A DNA stretch of 64,000 nt from Apostichopus japonicus (taxonomy: Eukaryota > Echinodermata > Holothuroidea > Aspidochirotida > Stichopodidae), in assembly GCF_037975245.1 (NCBI RefSeq), contig NC_092572.1, forward strand, positions 27,077,989-27,141,988, read 5' to 3'. A program made the translations under genes and the position numbers. This document shows positions 1 through 13,110 of this stretch, in pieces; position 1 is the first letter of the stretch, and each line of letters opens with the position of its first letter. The notes beneath the pieces were generated by a model. The model was not told where the DNA came from. It searched no databases and saw only the letters and a list, made by a program, of their open reading frames with translations.

Positions 1-3000
1 AATCGATATCATATGATAGATAACACTGTTCACTCAGCATTATTGACATGTTTCGTTATGTAAGTGTTAGGAATTACAAGAACTTAAATTAGACAATCTT
101 ACGCTAGCAACGAGTGATAAAGCCAGCCGGAATATTAGATCCATATGTATGAAAGCTTAGCTATAACGTAGGTTTTATGGTCAATTGCAAAATTTGGATC
201 TCTGTTAATAAATTTATGACTGATACTATATATAAGGATTTTTTGGGGGAGGGGGTGGGAGGTATATCAACACCTAAACCACTTTTTTAGTAGAGCAGTA
301 CTGATGCGCCAATAGAACGTAAGGTTGGTTGTTAATGCGGCGCATAAGATGTAGTCATATTTTAAGCTATTTTCCAAACATAGTGACTAATTTACTGCAT
401 CCATTATACAAAGTATTTGCCCACTATTTTTGTTTTTGCCTACGTAGGAAATTATTGGCTCCACTAAAGCAGTAAGTTTGCCCATTTCCAAATCAGTATC
501 ATATATGTTAACACATTAACTCAGTAATTTTGCCCATGTAGTTAATTATTTCGATTTATTTCTTACCTACATGTCTGTAATAGGGATATGCGTTAGCACA
601 AGAAGTAAAACAAGAAGGCTTTATTCAGCAAAAGATAATCATGCCATAACATGTATATCACGTTATCATTCACATAACATTTTAAGAATAAAGTAAGTTC
701 ACTGGAGGTATTTATGGTTTATTAATATGGATCAAATAAGACAACAATAAATCTGAATTAAAACTATATTTGTTTTTTTAAGTAGTGGTGTTTTGAACGA
801 TATTGAAACACTTGTACTGAAAACTGTACAGGAAATATGATGTTGCCTATGCAGAAAATTAGAAAATAGCAACTGAAGCTGCCCAACTAGTATATTATTG
901 GTATTTACTTTACGTTTGCGATCGTTTATTAGTTCATAAATACAACTATGAATGTTAATCTTTATAGGCTATGATCAGTTTAGAAATTAGTTTAGCATGA
1001 CTTATGATCGTTTATATGTACTGACTTTCTTGTGTCTTAACAGATGAGTTTCGATCTGATTAAAATTGAAATAAAAATTTCTCGGTTTTTATCAAGTTAT
1101 AGATTGTTGGGAATATCACTATACCTCTGTGATCTTTTACCACTCTGATATATGTGTGAACTATGTTGTTTATCTCCATAGACTGATAGGTGTATAGACA
1201 TAACTGTGTTGTAGCTCTTTATAGGATTTCAAATATCTGCGCGTTTGCTTACTTAACTGAGTAAAATTAATATATCGTTAGGCTTTTTCTCAACTATCAT
1301 TCTTACTATTTTTAATTTGTGTACTTATTCTGACAGGATTTGAGATCCTGGGGTCACTGCTTTTAAATAGTCAATACATTGCTCTCTCAAAATTGATTAA
1401 CATGATTCAATATTAACAGTCTCACAGGGACGAAGGCGCTTTTAGAGGAATAAATGTTTTGGTTTGAACCACCCCAACAATACTTCATTTTCCAAGTCTA
1501 AATGTCTTCAATTGAAAAGTGATAAACTAAAAAATAAGGTGGTGTACACATTCAAAATCATAAAATGTTATTTGGAGTTGCAGTGTATCGCACATCAGTA
1601 CCACCGTGAATGAATTACGCGACCATAATTCTAGGACTTGGAAATTGACAGCTTACCGTCAAAATGACCACGTCTTTTTTCATATACCTCTTAATACGTC
1701 GAAGTATTGACTTCTTGCCTCAAACGTATGATATAAAAAAAAAAATCGTATTTTTAAAAAAAATACAGAGCCGTGGCCACTGGGAGGATATAAACACGTT
1801 CGTCCTCCGCTTCATCCCGTAAAGTTATTCTTCCAAATAGCTTAGTATGTTTTATAATAAACTCACTCAATTTTGTAGACGTAAATGTAGTTAAATGATG
1901 GAAATGATATCACCATTTTCCATGTAAGCTCGCTTACCGACACAAAAAGTTTCTCAAAGCCCTCCCTAAAACCGACGTCAGCAAACTACCCATACCCTCC
2001 TCATATCTTAAAATCGAATTCATTATAAAGGCAGAGCCTATTCTGCGCCATCAAAAGTCATATCAATAAAAAGTTAATGAGGACTACATATGGTTTTTCC
2101 CTCACAAAACGAAAGATGACTACGCTACTAACCCAATTGCTGATAGCATCCTGCCTACCGTACTGCCGTTAGTGTCCTAGCTTTTCCCATTCACTATAAC
2201 GTTCACTTCAACCATGGGCTCCGCCGTCCATGTCACATACTAGCTTACTTCAACTTCTACATCGGTCAGTTGTTGGGATTACACATATCCTCAGTTCTTA
2301 CTATAACCTAATAGCACATGTTGCCGATTTATCAGATTTGTCAGCACAATCAAGTATTTACTGTGATATAATTTTTTTTAAGATTTACAGTAGTTGCTGT
2401 TACCTCTGTGTGAATCGGCTGCCTATCAACATGATGTTGTCTAAGTCCTATGATATGGCAAGTCTATGCGGCGTGACACCTAGGTTACGTTTTGGGTGAC
2501 GATAATTAATTCACCCTTTCATGGAAGTAGCTTATCGAGTGTTGATTTATATTTTGTTGTTTTTAAGTTTACAGATAATGTGGCAAATATATTTGTTTTC
2601 TTTCTCCCTTGCCGATAAAGTGAAATGTTAAGATAAAATAATTTTCAGTTGAAATCTCGAGATTTCGACCTGTTCCTAAGATTCCGACAGAACATTTTTT
2701 TCTGTTTTTAATTAAATATCATATTTTGATATAAAGAATCTCTGAATTGAAATAAATGTCATATAAATGTATGGACTTTTATGACCGTCTCTCCGACTTT
2801 GAGGACGATTTCATCTTTTTTGTCAGACCTCCTTATGTGGCGTTATGTTGATATCGATGGGTAGCGAATTTGCAATCAATATCAAGATGACTATACAAAG
2901 GGAAGATCAGAGAGATCCAATTTTTTCAAAAACATTGTGTGCAAGTATGAAAAAATGAGAAATCTTGATCTGGTTTTGTAAAAATATTCATTTTTTCTTT

Positions 3001-3755
3001 CGGGAACAAACTGGGAGACAAACAACTCCACTCCCCTCAAGAACACCCTCCTCCCCTCGTTTTACCCCGTGCAATTTGTATTTGGAAAGCTCACTTATGA
3101 TCAGTTACTTGCAAAGGTTCGAACAATGCCCACACTATACGAAGGAAACTCGAAAACATGAGACAAGTACAATGTTGAATTTGAACTTTCATGAATGTTG
3201 AATTTGAATTTATAATTTACCGTACATATGTGTATAGAAGTTTGTTATTCCTTCATTTCTAGAGGCTAGGTTATAATGGTGTGCACTCCTCATAGTTGTA
3301 TATTACTTTGGTCTAGAGAAAATGACGTGTTGATTCTTTGTGGAGTCACTTAATGCTCTTTAAGAGGAGAAAGCACAATGTGTGTGGGTGCTGTGACCGG
3401 CATCTCATGGTCCAAGGTTCTCCCGTCCCCCATGTTTGCTGCAATAGCTCATCCATGTAGAGTAAGGATCACCACTGCTGATATGGAAGTCTACCGCAGT
3501 AACCTGGTAATGCCAGGAGTTGGATGAATGAAAAGCTCATGCAAGGCAATTTTCTGTATGAAGAATGTATCAATGGGAATGGTTAACTTAGAACTTTACT
3601 CAGTTAGCATCTTCCTGATGTGAGCAACCCAAATAATTAGGACCAAATTGTTATTCTTGTCTCTATTTAAACGGCCCTGACCCTGTAAGGGTACGTATTG
3701 TGAGAAAGTGTTCCCTTAATTATCAGCTCGCCAATCTAAAAGATCATAACTATGG
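1..3755. other. AT-rich intergenic DNA, no gene recognised
   Basis: Only short ORFs (the longest about 89 codons at 2230-2499) with no recognisable domain and no convincing splice-linked exons. No RNA gene or clear transposon was recognised. It is most simply read as intergenic sequence. Confidence 0.5.
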
Positions 3756-3759
3756 TATG

Positions 3760-4153
3760 GTATGTAATCCGGGCCGGCCTTGAATTTCTTCAACCCTTAA
3801 ATACTTCACACAGTTAATAAATCGAAAATGACATTGCCGGTACATGAATACCTTTAAGGCAGGGTTGTCCAACCTTTTGCAGAGGAGGGCCACATGGAAT
3901 GATTATGATGAAGGAGAGGCCGCATGAAACCTACGCTCGATTTTTCGATTTTTTGCCCGAAGCCCAAGGCAACAAAATATGAGCGTTGCGCGCGTAGCGC
4001 ATTGATTTATTTCCTTCCTGATAAAACAGATGAATAAAGTCTAATGCATCGTATATAGTCCGGGTGTGCCTTTAACTTCTTCAACCCGAAAATACTTCGC
4101 ACAGTTATTAATCGAAGATAACATTGTCGATACATGGACACCTTTAAGGTCTC
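3760..4153. repeat. Diverged direct repeat pair with hAT-like sequence between
   Basis: A segment of about 105 bp at 3760-3862 recurs in diverged form at 4048-4153. Both copies contain a 'cttcaaccc..aaatacttc.cacagtta' core and end in 'cctttaagg'. The second copy starts about 290 bp after the first. The intervening DNA begins CAGGGTTGTCCAACC at 3860, which resembles hAT transposon termini, but no matching right terminus was found. It may be a dispersed repeat interrupted by a transposon remnant. Confidence 0.4.
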
Positions 4154-4284
4154 TTTATAATAAAGGGCTTTTATCTTTAGGTACCTTCTTAAAATATTGC
4201 AGATTTATTTGACACCAATGTTGCTGTGGGATACAAAATATGTGTTCATACATTGTAAAACAAATTGAAACGTTTTATTAATCT

Positions 4285-4286
<2 letters not shown>

Positions 4287-4377
<91 letters not shown>
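4287..4377. repeat. (TA)n microsatellite
   Basis: About 90 bp of almost uninterrupted TA dinucleotides followed by a short GTGTGTG tract. It creates low-complexity Tyr/Ile ORFs that are not genes. Confidence 0.95.
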
Positions 4378-5282
4378 GCGTGTGTGTGCGTATATAATTG
4401 TGTATACAACCACATAACCTTAAGGTCAAAACCATCGTTCAGAAAGTCCAAAATGTATTCTATTACAGTTGTTCAAAGATATTTAGACCCACCTGGTGAA
4501 CATCCAAAGCTCGCGAGGAAGTCTCTGCATGGCAATGATTTTCCAAGTCTGTATAGTTCTATACCCCCAAAGATCAAAATTGTATCTTTCTTTCGTTGCG
4601 GCTCTGTAATCTTGAAAATTCGGAACTATTTTTCAATACTTTGACATGAATCAGTCTCCTGCTGGCTGGATTTCAATGTATTATTGTCATGCACGAAAAG
4701 TTGCTCACGTGGCATACCTAGACCTAAGCTACATCATAGTTACGAATCCTCATAACTGAGAGATTTTCAATTTTACTTTTAAAAAAATTGTAAACAAGCG
4801 TGACCGCTCGTATAATATTTTCAGAAGAAAAATCGTTCATCGGGTATGCACTCACCTCGCCGAACAGTTAAAGCCCGGAAGAAACAGTTAAAAGTTTCTC
4901 TGATGGCTGCAATTTATAAATAGAAGCTATATTGCAGCTACTGACAACAATACCCTTTGCAGATAATTAAAGGTTAATCTTATTTACCCAAAACAATGAC
5001 TCGCGCAAAGGGTGCCTACGTTATAGTTACGAGGTTTCGTCAAAATATTCCTAATTTTCACATATAGAAAACACTTCTTGCATTATATTAGATGCTGCTA
5101 TAAATATACAAGTTGAAATGAATTACAATTCGTGTGTATTTAGTAGCTGCTGCTTACACAGTTATTCTTTTTTTTTTTCCTTTTTTATTATCATTCCAAC
5201 AAGAGTCCAAACAATGTACAGTTCATAATAACATATACTTTATGACCAATAGTCAATATTAATGACAACAAAAAATAAATCA

Positions 5283-5546
5283 TTAAACTTCAAAAAAAGA
5301 TTTCCACTTATGCCATCTGATATCAAAAGCATTTTGCTTACAACTAGTTTGATGCATAAACTTTTCTTTTAGATAAAAATTCTTTAAATCAATTAAACCA
5401 TAGTTCAAGGAGGGTTTCTCATTTTTAACCTTACTTTTGTAGACACAAAATGTCAGAACCAGAAGGATGTTATTAAACACATAGTCTTTGTACAAATAAT
5501 TTCCAAACAAAACAAGCTCTTTACTAACTACAATATTAATGTTCAA
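5283..5546 (-). pseudogene. LINE ORF2 extreme C-terminus
   Basis: An 87-codon frame with the hydrophobic and basic pattern of the last part of L1/Tx1-like ORF2: a YKSKVKNEKPSL stretch, then HKWKSFFEV just before the stop. It lies directly downstream of the Cys-rich ORF2 segment in element orientation and is followed by the poly(A)-like tail. Confidence 0.5.
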
Positions 5547-5612
5547 TTTAATTTGAAAATTTGAAATCCCTCCATACTTTCTGAGTGAAGCTGCATTCCC
5601 AGAATAAATGAA

Positions 5613-5813
5613 TTAAACTTCATCTGCTACCCCACAAAAAGTGCACAATGGATCAATGGTTTTGCTAATTTTAACCATGAGAGTATTTGTCCCTAAAATT
5701 CTGTTAAGCAGACGAAATTGAAACCAACGGAGCTTCACCTCAGAAGTACATTTCCAATTGTATGTGCACACCTTATACCAATCTACTTCAGACAAAATTG
5801 GGGACAAGAGCAT
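5613..5813 (-). pseudogene. LINE ORF2 C-terminal Cys-rich segment
   Basis: Contains the RLLNRILGTN motif followed by PLCTFCG, the C-terminal Cys-x-x-Cys region typical of L1/Tx1-like ORF2 proteins. It is separated by a frameshift from the upstream ORF2 part (5,979-6,719). A similar RILGTN...CTFCG block occurs in the plus-strand LINE fragment near 38,150-38,220, so both come from related families. Confidence 0.7.
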
Positions 5814-5978
5814 GTTCCATTTGTGAATACATTTATTGGACCTTATTATTTGTTAATAAAATATTATAAAACCTTTTACACCCTTTAGGATCCATGAAAA
5901 CAGTTTTAATATGAAAGCCTTAAAATGGGAGTGCAAGAAAAATATTTATATGGCCTAATAAACCAGAAAAGGATTTCT

Positions 5979-6719
5979 TTATTGCTTTTTTAATAGCACG
6001 TGAAGAAAATTTGTTCTCACATCATATTTTGTATAAATCTCATCAGCAGATAAGAACTCACCCTTAGAGTTTACCAGATCGTTAACATATAATATACCAT
6101 GTCTTTGCCAATCCTTATACAAAATGCATGTATTACCTACCTTAATATTTTCGTTGTGCCAAATACTGGAACTTAAAACATCATGAATATTTTGGGGCTT
6201 GAGCGAAACGGTGAAATCTTTCCAGGCTGAAAAAACACCTTTCCAAAAGGTATTTTTACTTTCTTTAATAACTCTATCCCAATAAGTACCAGAAGAGTAA
6301 TCAAAATTACAATTAGGAGTATTCACTTTATATAAATTATACACCTTACTGTCGATGTTATATTTAAGTAATCTACGAATCCAAGTAATCTTAAGTGCCT
6401 CCTCGAAAGGTTCAAATTGGATCATACCAGCACCTCCCTTTATAACGGGAATCGCCATTTGATTTCTACTGATCCTATCTGCTTTACCTCCCCATACAAA
6501 GTTATAAAACTTGGAATTAATCTCCTCGATAATTTCTTTTCTTGGGGTTGGAAGTGAAAGAACGAAATGGTTCAACTTTGGCAACAAAAGGGATTTTACC
6601 ACAACTATTCTACCTAAAACTGTCAAAAACCTCTTTGACCAGTGGTGAATTTGTTTTGTAATAGCCTGCATCGTAGTTACATAATTTACATTCACGATAA
6701 CATCCAGTTGTGTACACAA
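5979..6719 (-). pseudogene. LINE ORF2 thumb/connector region
   Basis: The longest open stretch of this element, 246 codons. It shows the post-RT motifs of L1-like ORF2: HHWSKRFLTVLGRIVVVKSL, a short PKLNHFVLSLP block, FYNFVWGGKADRI, then GGAGMIQFEPFEEALKITWI. No catalytic residues are expected here. It is separated by frame breaks from the RT core (6,809-7,120) and from the C-terminal segment. Confidence 0.8.
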
Positions 6720-6808
6720 TGTTACCCCAAGATAACAGAATATATTATCGCCAACTCAAGATAAGTTATACTTCTGACATAAAACATCATCACTACCTTT
6801 TTTGGATC

Positions 6809-7210
6809 CTATCCAAACAGCACTAGTTTTATCCATGTTAATTTCAAACCAGCTATATTATGGAAATTTTCCAGAAGCTTAAAAATTTGTGAAAGAGAAT
6901 TGTCAGTGCCATCTAAAATAATAGTTGTGTCATCGGCATATTGTAAAACTTTATATTCCATATCACGTATGATAATACCCTTAATATCCACACAATTATT
7001 AATGGCAATGTTTAAAATCTGAGAACACAGAAGAAAAATATAAGGCGAAAGACCATCCCCTTGACGGCATCCTGAATTAATATAAAAAAATTGTGCATTG
7101 TTGAAAAAACTGAGATCCATCTTTTAAAGCCTTCCCCGAAATTAAACTCATCTAGCGTTTCGAAAAAAAATTCATGTGAAACTGAGTCGAATGCTTTTTC
7201 AAAATCAATT
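6809..7210 (-). pseudogene. LINE reverse transcriptase core
   Basis: The frame at 6,809-7,120 holds GCRQGDGLSPYIF (the usual proline after GD is G) and the catalytic box QYADDTTII. Just upstream (about 7,130-7,210, another frame) is LIDFEKAFDSVSHEFF, the palm motif with its catalytic Asp. So both catalytic boxes remain, but a stop and a frameshift separate them. Confidence 0.85.
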
Positions 7211-7215
7211 AAGAG

Positions 7216-7587
7216 TTAGAGACCTGGAATATTATTTATCTCGGTATAACTCATAATATCGTAAACCTGTCTTATATTCTCCCCAATGAATCTACCTGCC
7301 ATAAACCCTGACTGATCATGACTAATCAAATGAGGTAAAACTTGCTTTAACAAGATTGCCACTCCTCTGGATTGAGAGTTTAAATAGCTACAAAAATATT
7401 CCCCTGTCCACTCTTTATCAAGAACTTGTTTAAAATTATTATCAAAGTGTGTACCTTGCAGACAATAAATCATACTATTTTTACTCTTCAAATAATTTAA
7501 GACATCAAACCTTTTCTTATTATCTGAGAGGCCGCGACAATTTAATGTAATTATTTTAACATCTGTACTATTAGCCATGACAACCAC
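7216..7587 (-). pseudogene. LINE ORF2 start: endonuclease fused by deletion to RT fingers
   Basis: The frame begins with the AP-endonuclease N-terminus (KIITLNCRGLSDNKKR, then a YCLQGTHF block where QETH is usual). After about 80 residues it jumps from RGVAILL straight into RT finger sequence (LPHLISHDQSGFMAGRFIGE). The rest of the endonuclease and the RT N-terminus are missing although the frame stays open. This is an in-frame internal deletion of an ORF2. No function is expected. Confidence 0.75.
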
Positions 7588-8692
7588 CAGTTTATAACAA
7601 AAATTTTACATTGATCCTGCATATTAGTAATATTAACATCGGGCATAAAAACACCAACCGTGTGCATACCGACATGGACTATGGACTCTGCATTCAGAAA
7701 TGTGAATAGTATAATACTAGGACTACTAGTACACGACATGATTAAATACACCACCCGTTGATCCAACGGTGATTGCGCTAAATTGTTACAGCTTATTATA
7801 AAGACAATGGTTTGATACGCGCCCGCAGTACGGGCAACATTCCTAAAGGCATTACATTTGCTTTCAATAACCATGGATGACACACATGATAAATTAGTAC
7901 TCAGCAAGGTAAGAATAACACCTTGTGGTGTGTACCTGCACCACTTGACCATACACACATGTTGATAAAACGGCAACTGAGTTTGAATGAAATACTTATT
8001 TATCATAATATGATTGTTGACCTTGATAAAAAATATACATTTCTTTGAAATAAACAAGAATGATTTCAGAAGAAGAACTCTTATCTGGGCTCACGATGAA
8101 ATGATTTTTTTAAATGAAAACTCACACGCACACGCACACATACACACACACACACATACAACCTCGTCTCGTGTCGCGAACTGCACGGCTCCTGACGCGG
8201 CAAGGAAAAAAATTGGCGGACCTGTTGAGCTGCGGACCATTTGACACAACGGCAAAAGGTACTTTTTAAACATGCTTAAAAACTCAAATGGAAAGAATAA
8301 CAATCCCGGGGTAAAAAAAAAGAAGTATAAACACATGGGCATCTTGCACTTTGTAAACTATAAGAAGCTGATTCTTGTCCAAAAGCTTAAATGGAATGAA
8401 AATTCCGACATCAGCAAGTGAATAAAGCCATCATACAATCTATTGCATATAATCGGCACTATCCTAGCCCCGGTCGTAGCTCACGGGTATAAATAAATCC
8501 ATTGGAAGTAATGTCCCGGAAAAAGCAAAGTTGCTTTCAAACACCGGTTAGTGAATACAACAGAAAAAACCTGCATTTTGACAACTGCTCACAGAAATGT
8601 AAACATCCCGGTAATTTTCCATTTAGAGAAAAATCCTCACTGCTCGTAAAAATTAGAAACTTCTATCATGGTCGGCTTCAAAACACTCTTAG
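7588..8692. other. LINE inter-ORF region with CA microsatellite
   Basis: No recognisable protein. It contains a 168-codon minus-strand frame (7,551-8,057) without domain features and a (CA)n tract at about 8,121-8,160. It is either a long spacer of the LINE or unrelated DNA between two insertions. Confidence 0.4.
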
Positions 8693-9573
8693 CTATTTTA
8701 GATTCTTCCAGTCACAGCTCACAAAGTTTCCATCTACGATCAGCTTGTCTGGTTCAGTCCTGCTGAAGGAAGCCCGTTTTCCTTGTTGTCTTGCAGCCTT
8801 TAGCTGTGGCATTAGAACTCTTCTGGCGGCCCTGATTTTTGGTGGGTAATCATCAAAGATCGCTTCGTTTTGACCTTTAAGTTTCCTTGCGTTTTGTAGA
8901 ATCTTTTCTTTGTCCGTGTAGCGTAGTAGTCTGATCTTGATTGGTCTTGGGCCTTCTTTTCTCGAGAAGACACGGTGAATTCTATGGATATCAAAGCCAG
9001 ATCCATCAATGTTCAACTTCTGATCAAGGAATTCAAGAAAAACTCTCTTAGTGTCTTCCTTTCCATCTAAACCCCGTGACTCTGGGACATTAATCAACAC
9101 CAAGTTCTCTCTCGCTACATATGCCTGCATGAGAGCATTCTGTCTAAGTCCAGGCACTGTTTCTCGAACTTGTTTTGCATCGCTGGTACATCTTTTTTTA
9201 GTTGTTCCACCTCTTCATTTAGAAAGCTCATACCTTCCTTAAATTCTTCCACTACTTTCTTGAGTTCTTTAAATTCTTCATTGATGTCTATATCCGCTAT
9301 GCTGCGCATCAGATTGATTTCTACCTGCCGAATCAGTGTTTTCAATTCCGCCGCCATTTCTCTAATGATCATGCCTGTATGCACTGGTAATGTCAATGGA
9401 ATTGTAGCTGTACGTTCAGGCGATGACGTAATACCAACGAGTTGTTCGGTACCTCGTGTTCTATGCACAGTATCACTCAATCCGGCCAGGCTTTCTCTTT
9501 CAGAATTCGTCTTTTTCTTTTAACTTTCAGGTAAAACTTTTGGTTCCAGAGATTCTCTGTTGGGTTGACTCAT
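8693..9573 (-). pseudogene. LINE ORF1 (L1 ORF1p-like), frameshifted
   Basis: In L1-type elements ORF1p is an RNA-binding trimeric coiled-coil chaperone. A start at 9,573 opens MSQPNRESLEP and stops after 17 codons. The next frame (9,115-9,480) carries a heptad-like acidic/basic coiled coil (EEFKELKKVVEEFKEG). After another frameshift near 9,130, the RRM and C-terminal domain follow: RENLVLINVPES, RPIKIRLLRYTDKEKIL, then DKLIVDG near the end. At least two frame breaks, so inactive. Confidence 0.8.
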
Positions 9574-9902
9574 GTTTCGTGATCTTTTAACTTTCTTCCG
9601 CATTGTGTAGACAACTGAAAGTGTCAAGCTGTCCGCAGCTCAAGTTTAGCACGTACTCACTGCTCGGCCGCCATTTTTATGTCAAAGTATATTCACAGTT
9701 ATTCTTACTTTGACCAAAAATCCTGGCATGTTTGCATATTACAATCTTAAGTTAGGCCCTTAGCTAGATACATAGGGCAAAAATCCCAACCGTCTATAAG
9801 GTTCACCATGCTATTTAAGTTAGACCGAAATGTTGGGGAGACGGCTTTATAGAATTGTTTGAGACCCTTGGAAGTAGGTACTCCGAATTGGAGGGCACCA
9901 AC

Positions 9903-10029
9903 ATTTATGTAGGGGCACCAATAATTAATAGTGTGACACAATACTTAAGTGCTGTTACTTGACCTACAATTTATGTAGGGGCACCAATAATTAATGGAGT
10001 GACACAATACTTAAGTGCTGTTACTTGAG
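9903..10029. repeat. 66-bp tandem duplication
   Basis: Two adjacent, nearly identical units share 'ttatgtaggggcaccaat' and 'acacaatacttaagtgctg'. The first matching position is 9,905 and the second 9,971, giving a period of 66 bp. Few differences, so recent. No coding content. Confidence 0.9.
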
Positions 10030-10875
10030 TTCATTCACATGATAGTGGGATAAATTAGGAGGTTGGATGTGGGAAAACACTAGTCTGAAAGTAGAGAGGT
10101 AGCTGCCCTCTTGGCCCAACCTGGCTATCAGACTGCTGGGGAGGGGTTCATACTAAAAAGGAGCCATATAAAGCCACATTAGACAAATGCTCAGTGAATG
10201 AAACAGACTGATATACACTGCAAGTCAAGTTGAGGTAAAACATTGTCTTGAACATTTTTATGGCAATTTATGTCTACAGAAGCTGAAGCTAGTGAAAAGA
10301 TCTACGAAAAATGGCCGCAGTATTTAACCGCAATATACCTCAAAGAAAAGATATTACTAAGATGCCATTATTGCGGTGTGCTAGTGCATGATGCAGGTGC
10401 TTGGAAATGGGTCAAACCGAAAAAGGTCTTCTGATAGAACTTCCCATATGTATTTCTCAGTATACTTCATATTTTCAATGGACGTATCAGTTTGTCCAAA
10501 TGGTATACCCTTAGAAGTGACTCAAACTTCTGTGTATTATTGTCATTTTATATTGTAGGAATGTCTAACAATCTGGAAAGTTAATTGGGCATTTCATTGC
10601 CTAACGTTAAGACTTTGCGTTAAATAGCAGTGTAGGTTGACGCTTTTAGGTGTCATCGAGCTTGTCTTCAAGTTGTTGCAAGCGACAGTGGAAGTGGCTT
10701 CTATGTATACATTTCAGTGCGCTGTACGCGGTCGCTATATTAGGTTCTAACAAAATTTTTGGCGATATTTCAATATGATATTAACTGATGGGGAGTATAA
10801 CAGATTTATGAGGATAGTACACATTTAAAAGGTGACGGTATGCACAGAATTGGTAGTGTTGATTCTACTGGCTAA

Positions 10876-10997
10876 GAATCACTGTAGACGATTAGTACGG
10901 ACTTCGGTCTGTGACACAAAGGTCCGGTGTTTGATTCCTACCTTTGCCTGATGAGTACCAAGAGGATGAAACCGGTCCCCTCTCTCCGGGTTCTTAT
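10876..10997 (+). mobile_element. tRNA-like SINE, copy 1
   Basis: Carries a B-box-like GTTTGATTCCTACC after a tRNA-like head (ACTGTAGACGATTAGTACGG), then a body containing 'ctgatgagtaccaagagga'. The same head and body, diverged, recur at 18,854-18,965. Two related dispersed copies with a pol III-like promoter suggest a SINE. No complete cloverleaf was verified, so it is not called a tRNA gene. Confidence 0.5.
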
Positions 10998-12884
10998 AGT
11001 AAAAGTTCTCTTTTCATAACTGAACAATACGGAAGAGCAGTGAATCGAAATACAAGTGATTATTAACTACAATTGAAAATGGTTCCCCTGCAATACCTAT
11101 GCTTTAACCATGTATATACCCTGATTCGACTATACGCAATCTCTTTCAGTTTACTACGTGTCCATTAACCGCGTTTCACTATTTAATGTGTACCTTCCCA
11201 TATTTATAGCTGTTAATCAAAGTAGCAGGTAGGTTAATGAATGTAGAGCACAAGAACTTCTGCGACTACCGTTGAGTTACGATATTTGGGTTTTGTACAA
11301 ATTGTCAACTACACACACTATGCACATTCATCCATGTCGCGTTGTACTGAAGAATTGTATCATGTTAACATCCCCTCTGTCCGTAATACGCGTAATTGAA
11401 CAACATTGATCACCTGTAATTTATCCAGACCTGCGCACTGAGTATATAATACTACATACTTACTTTATCGGGTAGGATGCTTTAAGTTTAACTATAACTT
11501 TGCCCGGAGGGAATACTCAGGAAATTTTAAATGAAAATTTTACACGGCTGATATTATATTTCACCCTTGGAAGAGGAATTATTGCGTTTATGAACAAGGG
11601 TCGTGCCAATACCGGAATCACCGAAACTCAAATAACCAATAAAAATCGATGTAAATTATCAAAATGTAAGTACTGTATACTTAAATTCCAAAACAGTGCA
11701 ATCTTCAATAACCCTACCAGCAGGTAATCGTATCCATATTCTGGAGTGCGATCCCCCATATACTTACTTCACAGCACAGGTCTGTGAAATATTAGGCCTA
11801 TTCATATTCAATAATGATCTAATTTGAAAAGCCACTGTATGTAATTTGTCACCTGTCATAACTAATTACTGGCATACCGACAGGGTCAGCATCTGACCAC
11901 TCTTGGCTCCAGCGAACTCTGATTAACAATAATGCTTACTCTCCTATATATTTACCATTATTACATATGAGGATTCTAGATCTTGAGGCGGGCCTAAAGT
12001 AATCTGTCTATTTAATTAAAAAACTAATCATAGAAAAGAAAAGAACGCGATGTACCACCCAGTCCGAATGAGGGCAGCAAAGCTCACAATCACAGAGAAT
12101 CTCTTTATCGCACAAAAACAGTTTTGATGACGCAGGGAAAGTCCCTTTTCGAAATCGGCAAATTTTTACCGCACCGTACCGTACCCTCACAATTTCGAAG
12201 AAGCAATAAATCTTGCGCACGATCCTTATACGTGGCGGAGGTTAATTACTGAGCATGTCGGATAGACGAGACTCAACTTACTACTACTACTAGTACTCTG
12301 CCGCAACAGTTTTTGCATATGTGTATCATAGGGATGAAGGTGTGACTTGTGCAGTTTCAACAACAGGAAATGACGGGTGAGTTGATGTATTGGGGATGAC
12401 TTTTAGCGTATATATATATATATAGGAAAGAGTTCTCTGTTACGCGTTCCGAAGATATAAGATCGAAATTATTATTTGTTAAAATGATGCTAAATTAGGA
12501 CCATGAGTGTTGTCAGTCACAGCCCGACAAAAACTTTTGAATGCATAGGCTTAGGCTCATGAGGCCTATGGGCTAGGCTTGTTGTACTAACCGTTTGAAA
12601 TGGCACAGACTAACGTATTAATTAATGGTATTCTAACAACCCCCCAACTGCGTCATTGTATTCCATTCTGTAGCCATGAGGCAAATGTTTTTACTAACAT
12701 AGCTTAAAGCAGCTGATGAACAGGAGGTAAAGACTGAAAAAAAGAAAACCGTGTGAACTTCAACAAAGTATTTTTGCTATGGGAATGCTTTTCAAACAAA
12801 CAAAATATGACAAAAAAACATGTTTTCCATTTATAGTAGTTTAGAAGAACTTTAAGATGGAAATCGGAAACTAGGGAGTGAAAC
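10998..12884. other. Intergenic DNA, nothing recognised
   Basis: Short ORFs only, the longest 75 codons at 11,500-11,727 without recognisable domain. A small (TA)n tract lies near 12,411-12,424. Confidence 0.4.
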
Positions 12885-13110
12885 TGAAACACATTTGCAG
12901 GACTGACTTGAGATCCTGCTAAAAAGTTATTAAAACATATGTACTCCCAGTATTGAGAGAACTGCATTGGCTGCCAATTAAACAGTGAATAATTTTCAAA
13001 ATTATATGCTTTGCTTTCAAAATTCCACTTGGCAAGTTCCAACATACTTAAGTGAACTGTTGACATTGAGCTGTAGTGGGCACATTCTTTGCTCAAAAGC
13101 CCTGGCCCTA
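12885..13110 (+). mobile_element. 3' fragment of a CR1/Jockey-like LINE
   Basis: Plus-strand translation across stops gives LPVLRELHWLPIKQ, then IIFKIICFAFKIPLGK. The HWLP..QRI.FK block is a common signature near the C-terminus of CR1/Jockey-type reverse transcriptases. Several stops. It lies just upstream of the first proposed exon of the ZU5/UPA gene. Confidence 0.55.

Larger units (their letters stand above)
5165..9700 (-). mobile_element. Decayed L1/Tx1-like non-LTR retrotransposon (LINE)
   Basis: Read on the minus strand, the order is a GGCGGCC-containing 5' leader (about 9,670), an ORF1 protein of the L1 ORF1p (transposase_22) type, an AP-endonuclease start, a reverse transcriptase, an ORF2 C-terminal region with a Cys-rich motif, and a terminal poly(A) seen as T-rich sequence at about 5,168-5,190. 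Every ORF is broken by frameshifts, stops or deletion. The ORF1-ORF2 gap (7,588-8,692) is unusually long, so this may be two overlapping insertions. It is a dead copy. Clade assignment is by motif recognition only. Confidence 0.8.

Noticed and set aside
4205-4435. Tyr/Ile-rich ORF
   Set aside because: Translation of a TA microsatellite; the same applies to ORFs at 19,415-19,935 and 41,751-42,035.
10876-10997. Functional tRNA gene
   Set aside because: Only the promoter-box-like parts match; the cloverleaf could not be completed and a second diverged copy exists, which fits a SINE better.
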